DNA of 64,000 nucleotides from the NCBI GenBank assembly GCA_005406025.1, contig BGZK01000135.1:186001-250000 (forward strand), read 5' to 3'. A model generated the notes under the pieces. It saw nothing but the letters and a program-made list of their open reading frames with translations, had not been told where the DNA came from and ran no database searches. The position numbers and the translations under genes were made by a program. Position 1 is the first letter of the stretch; every line of letters starts with the position of its first letter. Positions 10,214-22,400 of the stretch are shown one piece after another. The DNA comes from Eumeta japonica (taxonomy: Eukaryota; Arthropoda; Insecta; Lepidoptera; Psychidae).

Positions 10214-12299
10214 CTAGCACACGACTGATCCTAAACTTTATACGTTTAAACCTTGTGCTTATTTAAAAAATGTTTACTGGTATTATCAAAATTTTTCTTC
10301 AATACTCAACATGTTAGGTATATTGACCAATACAACAATACGTATTTTAATACATTTCAATTAAATGATTACAGCATTTATAGTTAAAGGTAATTAAATG
10401 TAGCAAAATCACAAATCTAATGCAATTACATATAATCACGTACCTGTTTTGATATTCTTTAAAAAGACATTGTAAGAACCTGGTGATACAAAATTATTTG
10501 TTATCTCATTAATAGGTTTCTTCACATCGATTGCTAAGAAAATTACTTTAACTGTTATTAAAAGAACTATAATTCAACACTAAACGACATTAAGCAAAGT
10601 TTTTGCGTGTAAATAGCAAATAGCGTGTTGAATTACGAAAATTGATAAAAAAAAGCATAAATCCAAGACTGCGAAACTATGATATAACCATATCGATATA
10701 TTACAAAGACACTTGTCGATATTGTGTTATCAATAAAAAGCATTTCTACGTAGATGTCGTCGAAATATGCAGAATCAAAAAAGCTTGTAGAAACTAATTT
10801 CTTCGAAGATTTGAAGTCTTATTGATATCTTTCCAAGACGTCTCAATGGACTTATTTTGATCGTAATAAGATAAAAATGACTACAGCATTTTATTTTTTA
10901 TATTAATCTGATCTCTTACCTTAAATCATTGAATTTTCAATTGAATGCACAAACGTTCAGATCCGTCTGGACTGTATGATTTTATACATGGAGATTTTGT
11001 TGCATCAAAACGTGCGAATGTTAACTAAGAGAAATATATAACGTGAAGCGTAAAAATGGTTCTAAATACTTTAGCGTTAAGACTGCAGATTGTGTACTAC
11101 GGTTTTTTTTCTTTCTTTTTTGGTACCTGTTCGTTACTATCCGAGAAAGGTTTTATCTACAAGAAAAAAATTCACTTAAGTAATGAAAAACGTGGACGTG
11201 GGGTTAGCGGAAAAGGTGGTCTAATTAGAATTAACCTATAGGGTAGGTTACGTAAAAACGTAAGTCTTCAGTATAATGGTCATGTGCAAGAAGATACTTT
11301 AGATATGCGGGAAAAGACTTAAGATCGTTATCAGGTGGATCGTTTCTTTAAGGTCTATCGATGTTAAAGAATTTTCGTGCGCATGAGAGTATTGATTAGC
11401 ACTTACCTTTATCCTTAAAAAAAATCATCTGTATTGTTTATGTTTTCGTTATAATTATAGAAACGTAGAAAAGGTGCATGTTTATATTAATGTTCGGTAT
11501 GCAGTCGTTATCGAATTATTAAGAGATAAAAGTGCATGCGCTGAAATATCGGAAGTTTATTATCAATTTGTTGCTATGTTGGACAGCTATTTAAATTTAT
11601 TTTCTGTATGTACAATAAAATTTAAAAACATTTTTGCGTAGTATAACCACTTTTAAAAACGTTATAAAATTTGTGGACTGTAGTTGCGAAGGTTTCGTGA
11701 AAACAAATTTATTTTTAAATGTGTTTTACAATTTAATTAATCAAATCATAGGGAATAAATACCTACAAGACACATTATTTTTAATGTTAGATAAACAGAT
11801 TAAACGATTTCCAAACAATTTACATTTGCAAATATACTGATTCCTCATCCGCTGCTGATACAGGAATTATAACCCAAAATACAAGTCGATCGGGATTATT
11901 GGCCCTTGTAGTCGCCCTACGCAGACCTAGCAATCTAACTTCGTTAAGCCTAGATCAGCGTCTTTTATATTTCTAGGGCAAGAATTACAAAAGGCTCTCT
12001 TGGAATGTGAACAAAAAGGTTAACGTGAAAAATGCAAAGCTACAATATTACATGTTTGAAAATGTGCATATCTTTTACAGCGTTAATGGCGTTTATAAAT
12101 AAGTTTTTCTGCTTTGCTAACGAAGAAATACTAAAAATCCGTAAAATTAAAATGATATACGGCCTAGTATTATTACACCTTTCTCGTATTGAAACTTCAA
12201 AATATGTCATTATATATGAAAAAAAAAATGATATTGTAAAGAATTGGATAAGTGAATAACAAGACTACAGAGGATGACGCAAACACAAATGAACAGATG

Positions 12300-12620
12300 A
12301 ACCGCACAAAGAGCTTCTAACTTCCGCCCTCCGAAAACGCCCGGGGCGGGGATGATATACAGCGGGGGATTTATCTTTCCCTAATGCAATTGAGCTTTTA
12401 ACGCGTGAAGCGCCGAGCCTCGTGCGCCGCGCCGCGACGGGGCCGGCCGCCCGCCGCGTGACTCCATCGCCGGTGACGTCGCTCGGGCACTTCGGCTAAT
12501 GCGTTTTGTTGTTACCGGTCCTATTCGTGGGAATCTAAATTCTTCGGGTATCCGGCTAACGTCTCGTGAAGCTCGCCTCTCCCGGCGCGCGAGACAATGA
12601 GCAAAAAGGACCGGAACGAG
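12300..12620. promoter_or_regulatory. GC-rich intronic island 1
   Basis: A block of very high GC in the AT-rich exon C-D intron, including 'gaaaacgcccggggcgggg', 'cgccgcgacggggccggcc' and 'gccggtgacgtcgctcggg', with a TGACGTC CRE/ATF-like site and a CTAATGCAATTGAG homeodomain-type core nearby. No long frame or splice-bounded coding signature. A cis-regulatory element is inferred from base composition and motif density only. Confidence 0.35.
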
Positions 12621-13582
12621 ATTACCACACCCGGAAGTCTACAAAGGATCTAAAAAAAGACATGCATATATATACAAGGTCGCTGTGCGTGGAAGCTATT
12701 TAGGAGTGAAAAGGATACTATGTAAAAAGGGAAGTCGATTTTCGCCACAGAAATGCGTAAGGATCTATGTGTGTTTGCTACGCTAATATGGTATATGGAT
12801 TGGTTTAGTATGGAAAAAAAGAGTTTGATGATTATATATCGTTGCACCTTATAATAAAATATGTAATATGAAGAACTGTATATTAATTGACACATGATAT
12901 ATAATGTCAGCATACAAGACAATGTAATATGACGGTTAATAAAAAATGAATGTGCATTTCTAAAAAAACATATGGGCCATAAACAAATTCGGTCATATTT
13001 ATGAGCTGCTTGTATAATCGTAACTTTACTTGTAACTAAATGCAGCGTTTATTATAAAAAATAAATCTTTTTTGTTTACTGAGGTGTGTACATATAAATA
13101 AACGCGTTTACGTAAAACAGACGTTACTAGATAATACGTTTGAGGTACGTGAAATGATTAAAATTATGATTTTTAATTTATACTTTAAAGAAGGGAAATA
13201 TTAATGGTTAATAATCTTAAAGTAAAGTAGGTTGATTAAGTTTTTTTAATTAAAACTATAATTGTTTCAATAAATAAAAATATGTTCTCACATATAGTTT
13301 TACGTTGCATATGAACGGTAGGAATACCTCTTTAAAATGTTACATTTAGTACAATTCCATTTTAGTTTTTTGTGAACATTGACGAAAATGCGATAATATG
13401 TTTCAGAAGAAAGCGTTTATAAAAACAAGATAGACATTTTGTACGACTAGATCTTAACCTACGATTATCACTATTGGATACAATTAGCAGTGACTGTTGT
13501 TGGTCTTATAAACACATTAACAGATATGCATTGTGAGATGGAAGGAATCATGCTTGGGACTTATCTGTGAAGAAATGTGCAG

Positions 13583-13620
13583 AAGAATAATTTGCGTCTA
13601 AATAGACGCAAATTATTCTT
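13583..13620. repeat. Perfect 38-bp palindrome
   Basis: Arms AAGAATAATTTGCGTCTA (13583-13600) and its exact reverse complement (13603-13620) surround a two-base AA loop. All 18 pairs match. Confidence 0.95.
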
Positions 13621-13904
13621 TTAATCAAAATATTTAAAATTTTAAATAAATATTTAAAATTTTAAAATTTCTATTTTATTCGAGAAATACTAATAAATCT
13701 TAAAATGCTTCTACAAATTATTCTAAAAATGTCCTACCACTATTGATTTTCATTTGTGTTTTTAATAGAACTTTATTATAATATTAAATAATACTAAATC
13801 AGAATGATATACATTCTATGTGTGATACGAACGAAGTCGCGACGCAGCTTGTAATTAATATACTACGAGCACGGTAACGACTTTTCCGCTTCCGATATTA
13901 AAGC

Positions 13905-14045
13905 ATTATGCGCTTGTGCCGCGCCGACTGCCGCTCCGGCGTGGTTAATGGCGGGGATATAAATCCCGACCGCGCTACGCATGGCACAGCCTGCTTGCAA
14001 ACGAGCGCGCCTCTACACAGCCTTCATACGCAAAGTAGAGACGTA
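13905..14045 (+). promoter_or_regulatory. GC-rich intronic island 2 with TATA-like core
   Basis: GCGCCGACTGCCGCTCCGG is followed by GGGGATATAAATCCCG (about 13953-13968), with GC-rich sequence for about 60 bp downstream and no coding frame. It could be a weak core promoter or an enhancer. No transcript evidence is visible. Confidence 0.25.
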
Positions 14046-14319
14046 CAGAAGGACAAGTCCATAATAAAAGCGCGATCTTAGGTCAGATATACACAGCTAT
14101 ACACATACGCATGCACGCACGCACGCACGTACATACAGATACACACATGAGGAATGACTTGCGGATAAACGAAGTTCAAATATGAGTTTCAAATTGCAAA
14201 TTGACAGGTGTTAGATACAAAGGAATATACAAAGATATGTCAAATTGAACTTGATAAAGTACCATACAGAAGGTGTAATATTTCGATCGAAATTACATAC
14301 ATTTGTTATTGCTGAGTGA

Positions 14320-15425
14320 TTTTTGAATCTATACTTTTTTTGGCGCGTTATGAAAAAATGATGAGTGAATTTTTATTGGGATGACATGAAAACTACAGTG
14401 TGAAGTTTTCGCAAGCGGTTTAGCGAACAACTTCAGACCACTAACAACTGATATGTCAAACGTTTCTTGTCACGAAGTAGGTGACCATACATCCCCAAGG
14501 GGTATAATCCCTCCCTTTCATCCCCTTCTGCTTTGACGATTGCCTACCCTTCTTCACTTTTTCTGGGATACCTTATTTCTTGCAATCTATCTGGGGGTGG
14601 GTAGTTCTAGAATTTCTATATTAGGCTCGTTTGAATTGGTATTAGAAGAGGAAATTTTTGGCCATGGTCAATTTTTTAAAGTTTTATGTCACCATGTAAG
14701 AGAACATTTCCGAGGGCCATCCCCATTTCCTCTCACCCCCTCTGCCTTGTCGATTTTCTACTCTCCCGCATTGCCCCTGTGTGATACCTCACACCCCTTA
14801 CATACATTTACAAGGTATCTCGGGGGTGGATGGTACTAGAATTTCGAAATTGAACTCGTTTGAATTGGTACTAAAAGAGGAAATTTTCGACCTCAACCGA
14901 TTTCCCAAATTCAATCGAGCCACTGAGATATAGGGAAATTTTTCAAAAACTTTTTATTAAAGATATTCTTCTTTTAGCGTCTTATAAAAAAAATGTTGAG
15001 AATAAATTTTTAGCGGAGTGACACGAAAACCACAGTATGAAGTTGCTCGTAAGCTGTTTAGCGAGCGACTTCAGACCACTAATAACGGATGTGCCAATTC
15101 AGTCACTACTGGAAGATACTATGGCAGTGGACATAGTTTAGAAATTACGTTAACATATTACAATTTGACTTAATAATTGTTACAATTTCAAAAAAATAAA
15201 GATAAAAATTGATATTACACTTTGTGTAAGAAAATAAATATTGTTTTAATAAAATTTTCAAGATTAATTTTAACTTTATCAACCGTATTGACTAACCCAC
15301 TCCAGTCCTTTTATTATTTTATTGTAGATAACTATTTTCATGCAATTAAAAAACATTTTTTTAATTACGCCAAAGAAGTATAACTTATCATGCGCATACA
15401 CATACACATGCGCGTACACAACTGT
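14320..15425. mobile_element. Inverted-repeat-bounded element, copy 2, with internal duplications
   Basis: The left side has 'ctatactttttttggcgcg' and 'ttatgaaaaaatgatgagtg' (about 14328-14370). The right side has the inverted 'aattacgccaaagaagtata' (about 15363-15382) followed by 'atgcgcatacacatacaca'. Inside are two direct duplications. One is a block of about 105 bp at 14350-14455 and 14985-15092, both containing CTTCAGACCACTAA. The other is a block of about 72 bp at 14588-14660 and 14816-14888, both containing CTCGTTTGAATTGGTA. No transposase is seen. It shares end modules with the 7130-7850 element. Confidence 0.5.
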
Positions 15426-16530
15426 CATTTTTTATTTGACGAGAAACATATTTACGCAATAGTTTTATTTACGTAATAATTATCGTCACATTTATCTATT
15501 AAATGTATGAGGTAATATTTAATTACACTAAACATGTACAGAAACCAACCGTGACTCGCCCGTTTCGCTAAGCGTTATGAGTTGTGACGGTAGATAAATA
15601 ATAATACAGCGAAGGGTGAGTGGAGTTCAAAAAATATATAATCCAAAACCATCCACAAACGGTTCCGTACCAATAAGTCAAAATCCAATACAGATATGTT
15701 AAGTAGTGTTTAGCTGATGTTCGGACATAACAATCATTTTCATCATATGATTGATACTTTTTTTTTTTTTTTGTATCATATCCTCATATGATTGGTTTGT
15801 ATTTGATATAATACATTATACTATATTATATGAAAGCTATCGATCGACCCCATCGCTACGAGTGAGCGTATGTAATTACAATCTGGGATACACGAGCCCA
15901 CCTTCTGTAGCTGTCTATTTTGTGCCTCGTACGTCATATTATGATCTGTTGTAGCGGAAGCGGATATTTCGATAGCGATCCACGGGCCGATTGCTTCTGA
16001 CGTCACGACCGCATCCCATGCGAGGGTGGAGCTAAGTCGTTACGCGCATATAGAATAAAATTTATGAAACCCTCACTAATACATCAGAAAAGATCTTGTC
16101 ACACGCGACTGTTTGCGATTTACTTAAGTTTCAGTAGAATCATAATTAATTCTTTTTGTTATGTGCGCTCGTTATAAGAAGGTTTTACATAACAAATAGA
16201 GTATTTTTTTTTAATTAAACGTGAGTTCAGAAAAAGTTTGTTTATTGAAATTCACCACTTATATGGATATCGTAAATCATTGTATCTGCGAAATGTAATT
16301 ACGATATAAAGTTGTTAACGAAGACAGTTCCCACTTCTCTTATCACAAAAAGGAAATGGTTTATATTATTATGTATATCGACAAGTTTAAAATAATCGAT
16401 GAAAACCACATTTTATAATCAATAAACATAGATCCTATTCAATATATGACTTGTTAAACAATACGGAGCATATAATATTTAGTAAGTTTCTTTTTTTATT
16501 TACATGTAGTGTAATAAATATAATATTTAT

Positions 16531-16667
<137 letters not shown>

Positions 16668-17029
16668 ATATTGAAAATAAAATAACATTTAAAAAACAAT
16701 TTCAATGATAACTTTTATGTATCGAAAATAAAAGTGACAGTATATCCGCGATACTAACTAAGTAACATAACTAGCGTAATAAAATCTTATTTGTGTTGTC
16801 GTAAAATGAAACCCATTAGATCCAGTCAGCAGTTGGGTTAAAGCAGATCAAAATTATTTTTTTCTTATTACTGCACAAACCTTCGTATTACGAATGACAA
16901 TATTGTATGCTCTATGGATACAGAAAGATGGTATTTGTTGGAATGGTTGCTTTGATGACCGTGCTGGTTGTTGTGGGATTTAAAAAAAAAAAAGCAGTTC
17001 CACGTTTAATTTTCGGTCGGAACGATTTC

Positions 17030-17350
17030 CTTTTATGAAGACATTAAACAGAGCGCGCACGGTAAATTTATGCAAAGCCACGGCCGAAATATTCGGTGGG
17101 GCGGCGCGGTCGCGCACTCAAACGCACGCGGCGGCGGGCCGGCGCGAGGGCTGAGGGGAGAGGGGTGGAGGTCGAAAGGTTGGAGGGAATCGGGCAAACA
17201 AAGCGCCAGGATGAAAGCGCACTCGGATGCTTATCAAAGTTATCATATTGAAGATCGCTCCCGGTACAAGTGAACACTGGCGACCGCGATTTTGTGCGAG
17301 TGTATCACCGGCTTTTTGTATCTTCATCTCCGCGGAGCGAACGCGGTCAG
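17030..17350. promoter_or_regulatory. GC-rich intronic island 3
   Basis: Contains TTTATGCAAAGCCACGG (octamer/POU-like ATGCAAA), GGGGCGGCGCGGTCGCGCA, 'gcggcggcgggccggcgcg', a G-rich GAGGGCTGAGGGGAGAGGGG run, and TGCTTATCAAAGTTATCA with GATA- and TCF-like cores. No splice-bounded coding frame resembles catulin or another family. Regulatory role is inferred. Confidence 0.35.
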
Positions 17351-18243
17351 GCGGATGTCTAATCTAAAATGGAAACTGGTTACATAATAAAAAGTATTAC
17401 GGCTTTTGTTTACCGTCAGGGGTGCGATGATTGACCTTCGACGGAATCCAGCGCTAATTTATTAAGTTAAAATCTATTTATATACACATTAAGCGATTTT
17501 AGGATGGGTAAAATATTATGGGTTCACATCACCGTGTCACCGACATGCTAATGTTAACGGTGTATGTGAACTAAATGTATATGTAAAAACTATTTTATAT
17601 GTATGAAAACCATATTCTTAATTATAATTCAATAGAAATTTTATTGCCGTTTTGCTTAAAATAGAAGGCTTAAACGATTTAAATTTACTAATCATGATAC
17701 TTTAATTTATGATATTACAATTAATTTCAGTATTTCAAGAAAACACTTTTAATTCATTAAATTTCCACTTCCGTCGGCAATCACCAATGACTGTTGTGTC
17801 CGTACATCGTTATTGTGTAATCAATTCTGGTAGTTATTTCAACCGTATTTCCCTATTAAAATTTTTATCGATTCTCGAACATATTCAAGTTTACATGACT
17901 GGTCACACCGCAGCGCCGTAGCTCTACGACCTCGGCATAAATCGGCAGTTTTTCGGCACTCAATACCGTTATCGGGTTTGGCTGCAGTTTTATACAGTGT
18001 CAGACGTATGCGCTTTGCTAACCGGACATACGGCTTTTCCTACAAAGGCTCGTCGAAATGAAGTAGACAATCGTGCGTCGGCTGATTGAATAACTCGTTA
18101 ACTAGACATCTATATCTAAACGACTCTTTTTTAACATTTTTTTATTTACATATATCAATTCAAATTAGTCATTACGTGAAATATATTTGTATAAACGAAT
18201 CTGATGAAATGAACGAGTGGAAAAAAACGGGAGTAATAGTAAC

Positions 18244-18381
18244 CTCCTGCGCATGGTCGTCGTGGCCGGGCAGGCCGTCGCGCACCACGTAGTGGATGAG
18301 GTCCATGGCGCGCCGCATCTGGCAGAACACGGTGTCGCGGTTCTCCCGCGCCGACGCGCAACCAGGGTGCCGCAGGCACGC
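18244..18381 (-). CDS. alpha-Catulin: alpha-catulin exon C
   Basis: Acceptor CATTTTTCAG precedes GCGTGCCTG, and donor GTTACT follows CAGGAG. The exon is 138 nt, 46 codons, phase 0 at both ends. It encodes ACLRHPGCASARENRDTVF, then CQMRRAMDLIHYVVRDGLPG and HDDHAQE. The first part matches the vertebrate TCLRHPNCESAHKNKEGVF block directly after ASK, so it joins exon B (ending SSK) without gap or insertion. The C-terminal HDDHAQE lies in the variable linker between helical bundles and is not conserved with vertebrates. Neighbouring introns are 11.5 kb upstream and 8.0 kb downstream. Confidence 0.94.
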
Positions 18382-18639
18382 CTGAAAAATGCTTGGCACT
18401 AAAATTGGGCACATAAATAAGTTCTCAAGAAGCCTTCTATCGTTCATCTATAGTTATCGGTAGCTATGCAATGTCTGTTTTGTCTGATTTTATTGCATAA
18501 TTCCCTATTATATAAATAGATACCTATTGCATGAAGTACAACCAGTATATTTTGTCAAGATAAACGCTTAATTTTAGTACTTTCGATAGGTCGCTTAAAT
18601 AAGTTCAGAGTTACTCAAAGTGTGATGCATAGCTGACGG

Positions 18640-18888
18640 AATCAACAAGCTGAAGTGGCAATAGGTAGGCTACATCGCTTTTACAACCGATAAAAGTCGG
18701 GGAAAAAAAGATTTCGAGTAGCGATCACGAACTGGACGTCAGAGAATGGGAGGTCATGGGACGTCACCAGGTAGATGGACGACCTGATCAGGATCGTTGG
18801 TCACCATTGGTTTTAGGTGGCTCGGAACCTTATGTATTGTAAATCTAAAGGGGAGGCTCATGTTCAGCAGTGCATGATTAGTAGCTGA
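18640..18888 (+). pseudogene. RTE-type LINE reverse transcriptase C-terminus, decayed
   Basis: The frame reads WTDDLIR-like MDDLIRIVGHHWF, then a stop, VARN, and after a short insertion GEAHVQQCMISS and TGA at 18886-18888. The order RW-DDL-RIAG-HW-AQ-R-GEAYVQQC is the known C-terminus of RTE-like retrotransposons common in Lepidoptera. Upstream, AAGCTGAAGTGGCAATAGG corresponds to the KLKWQWAGH segment. Several in-frame stops show the copy is dead. No polymerase core is present. Confidence 0.75.
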
Positions 18889-19869
18889 AAAGAACAAAAA
18901 TCATTATTGTATTTTCATTTGTTTTTTTTTTGAAATTTGATTTAATTGTTGGTTTAATTTAATCAACCCCACGAGTTATACTTGTATTTTAAGGTTATGA
19001 TGAATTATAACGAATAAGTTGTCTAACGAATAATTTTATATTTGTTGGTGGGTTGGAATGACATCCATACATTTTCTTTAATTTTCTTTTCTTTACATAT
19101 CTTTTATTATAAAGATTATGTTGTTAATATGAATGATGCTTTCCAAGATACCAAATATATAGAAAAATTGTTCACTGAAAACAATAAAATATGTATACTG
19201 TATATTCTATGCCGACATTTTATTTACATTAATCTTCAAAAAGTATTAGCTGAAATTATCTGATTTTGAAATGGATTAATTTGTACGTATTCATATCAAT
19301 GACAAACTCAATTTTAAGTATTTATTTGATGAGTTAGCACCACTGTAGTAAGTGTAAATTTATGAAAAGCGATAAATTTATGAAAAATAGCTTTTTCAAT
19401 TTAACATGTGTTATTTTTAAATGCATCTAATCCGTTTGTATATTTTAAGATTCTAAAGTATATATGTAATTGTCTAACATCCGAAAGTGCAGTTTTTTAA
19501 GCCTGTTATTTCGTAGGTAATTATTAATTGAGTAGTAGGTTATTTATACAGGTTTTTTATATAATAGTATCGTATTACATCTAATGCATGTATGTATAAT
19601 ATATAATACAAATGACGGTGTGGTACGTCAACCTTTATTCATTTATGTCCTTTTGACATTTGGCAGCCCCGATTTGCGGTCACATTTATATAAAGACCCG
19701 TAATACATTGTGTAGAGAAATAAAATATATGTTGTTTGAGATATAGTTCGAAGATGATACGTTTGTGTCTACGAAAAACTGTTTATGTCTGGAAAGAGAT
19801 TGCTGGCAAGTGAGAAATAGCAGTCTAAACTTTTTAAATTGGACGAATGCCTTTCTTTTAAACGAGTTT

Positions 19870-20015
19870 TAGTTTTTTGTTAAGACACAAATTAAGTCAC
19901 TTTTAAAATAAAATTTGCGTTCCACGTTCGCCTTTTATCGGTCGTTAGGGTTGAAAACCGTTAAGAAGAGAACGTGGAACGCAAAATTAATTTTAAAATT
20001 GTCTTTTTATTAACG
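19870..20015. mobile_element. Foldback MITE family F, copy 1
   Basis: Arms TTGCGTTCCACGTTC (19915-19929) and GAACGTGGAACGCAA (19970-19984) are exact reverse complements. They extend outward through AT-rich 'cttttaaaataaaat' and 'attaattttaaaatt' to TAAGACAC / GTCTTTTTATTAA. The short loop includes TCGGTCGTTAGGGTTG. Copies at 38806-38995 and 45420-45615 share arms and loop. Confidence 0.8.
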
Positions 20016-22079
20016 ATCAGTATCAAAGAAGGTCATGGAAAAGTTCCTAAATTATTAAAAAAAATATGTATTGAAACAAGTAATCTTTAGTCCATATTTC
20101 GGATATACAAATAAGAGACACTCTTTTAATAATCATTATTTGTAAAAATCGTATTTTGATCATATAAAATGTGTTTGGATGTCGAAAACGGATATAAAAG
20201 TCGGATCTTAGACTGTAAATATTTTGCTGTATTTCGAAGTTAAACTCGGGGTTTATGGTAGCATGGGGGGATGAAGGCACCGTGCGTTGTAACGCGGAGT
20301 GCGGCCGCGCCGACGCTCCGGCGGTACGCACTTAAAATAATTCATTCCACAATTCTTGGCTGTAATAAATTCAATACAATTTTACGAGCGTACGAGGCGG
20401 GAATCTCTACGCTTTTGAATAAAATGGAAATTTGTGCAAATGAAAAGCAAATGATGAGTTTTGTTTTTGTACATTAATACGTAAATTTAACGAATCGGTA
20501 TTTAGAATTTTTAATACCAGATTCGGTGACTTGGTTTCTGTATATTGTGATTTATGCTCTCTTGTCTAGTAAATGTTATAGAAACGTCTTTAAAGGAAAT
20601 ATTTTTTTTCAATATCGGAAAAGATAAAATAAATTTGGTACCGGGTGGGAAATACAAAGAAAAAACGGCAAGAAAATTTTTTAGGTGTATTAAATTATTT
20701 TTTCAATGTTAGAAATTTTAATTTATTACATCGAGGCCAGTCCTTATTATTATTGAAATGTTTATTAACAAAATAACATGATATTTTCTTCAAAAACCAA
20801 TTCGTTGTATTTTATATTCACATGTATTATTTCCTTAAGAGGTTTATCATACGAGTAAAGACGAATGTAGTCGCCCATAAAATAATTATTAACTATTGAC
20901 CGTCTCAAACTAAGAACTGCTAGCGTATATTTTCATCTCGCTGAAATGAGTGGCTGTCATGTTAATGTTTTTGCATACTTATAAAAGTATTTTGATTTCA
21001 TGAAACTTTTTGTGTTCAAAAGCTTGTGACCAGGAGAGGACATAATATTCATAAATGTATCGACCCTTTCTTGAAGTTGCCCTTAGAATATCACTTAGGC
21101 TTTAGCTTATAAAGAGCTCGAATTGTTATTTCTTTTACCAATTGCACCATTTGTATCGTAGCATCAATACTGTTGATAAATCAGTAACCTTTTTAAAAAT
21201 ATTGTATATTAATATACTATCCAATGCAGATTTAATGCATTTTTTTTTATAGTTATAACGAACTAATTCAAGGCCTCGGAGAGTATGGAATTTCTTTTGA
21301 CGGATTCGCTTTTATTTCTATTCATTTTAAGTATAAAAAATTTCATCAGCTGATAATACTATTTGGCCAGTTCTTTCATCAAATACGTAATATAGAGGAA
21401 GTCATCCTTGAGGTTTCCTTATATCTACGATACATTCTTTAAATTTAATTGTTATATTTTGTTTTTTTATGTGTTATATTACGTTAAGTGATTGTATTCC
21501 CTTACATACATATGATTCTATTAATCCATTTATATTACTTTTTGCCATAATGTTTCAATTTTGGCAAAAACATTTTATGATCAACACGATAAAACATCTT
21601 TGATAAATCTTACCGTGTATAAAAAAATTGTTATAGAAGTAGAAAGCAAACTGACTCGTTCTGGATCTTTCTTTAGCGAAATTGAATTGTTTTGTGTATA
21701 GAAAATTTCCGGACATTCACTACAAAAACATTTGATTGAAGTTGAGCTTTAAAGAAAAATTCATTTGATCGGCTAACACCGATACGAGTTTGTATTTATA
21801 AGAAATATTTTTGCCCGATCCGATCTAAAATCGTGATTAGTTTACTACATTTTGTTCAATTAGCATATAGACTTGTTGTAATACAAAAAGTTTTAAACGA
21901 GGAACCTATTACATACATATATATATAAAACAATTACTTTCATCTTTAACTCTCGTAAATCTACAGTCATTTTCATTTTCAAAATTCATATTCAAAAGGA
22001 TAAAGCGATTGAAAATCTAAACCGAACTTTACGCAGGTGAAGTGGCTTGGTGGAATAAAGTGAAGCCCTTGAATCAATA

Positions 22080-22400
22080 TTAAAGCGAGCACTGCCCACA
22101 GATTAACCAGAGATAGTTACTATTCCGCCCTAAACACAGCTTTCGCAGAATAATTGGACGTTAGCAAAGAATTCGATAAATCACCGCCCTATATACTTTG
22201 TACCGCTTACTCTAGAAAATCGCCGGCCAATTAATTAGGGAGGACGTCCAGAGGTCACGGGTCGTTTGAGAGTGGGAGCGAGACGCGGCCGATGAACAGA
22301 ATGACAGTCCTAAATTTACGTCGACCGGCACCGGCGGGCCGACGCGCCAGTCACGGCCACTCGCGATTTATTGCAGTCCGCTGCTCCCGGGTATTATTTG
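22080..22400. promoter_or_regulatory. GC-rich intronic island 4
   Basis: Contains CGCCGGCCAATTAATTAGGG (homeodomain-type TAATTA), GTCCAGAGGTCACGGGTCG (nuclear-receptor-like AGGTCA), CGACCGGCACCGGCGGGCCG and CGATTTATTGCAGTCC (Hox-type TTTATTG). Non-coding in all frames over its length. Regulatory role is inferred from composition and motifs. Confidence 0.35.

Noticed and set aside
14540..14839. 99-codon plus frame
   Set aside because: Falls inside the duplicated transposon-like element and has no domain.
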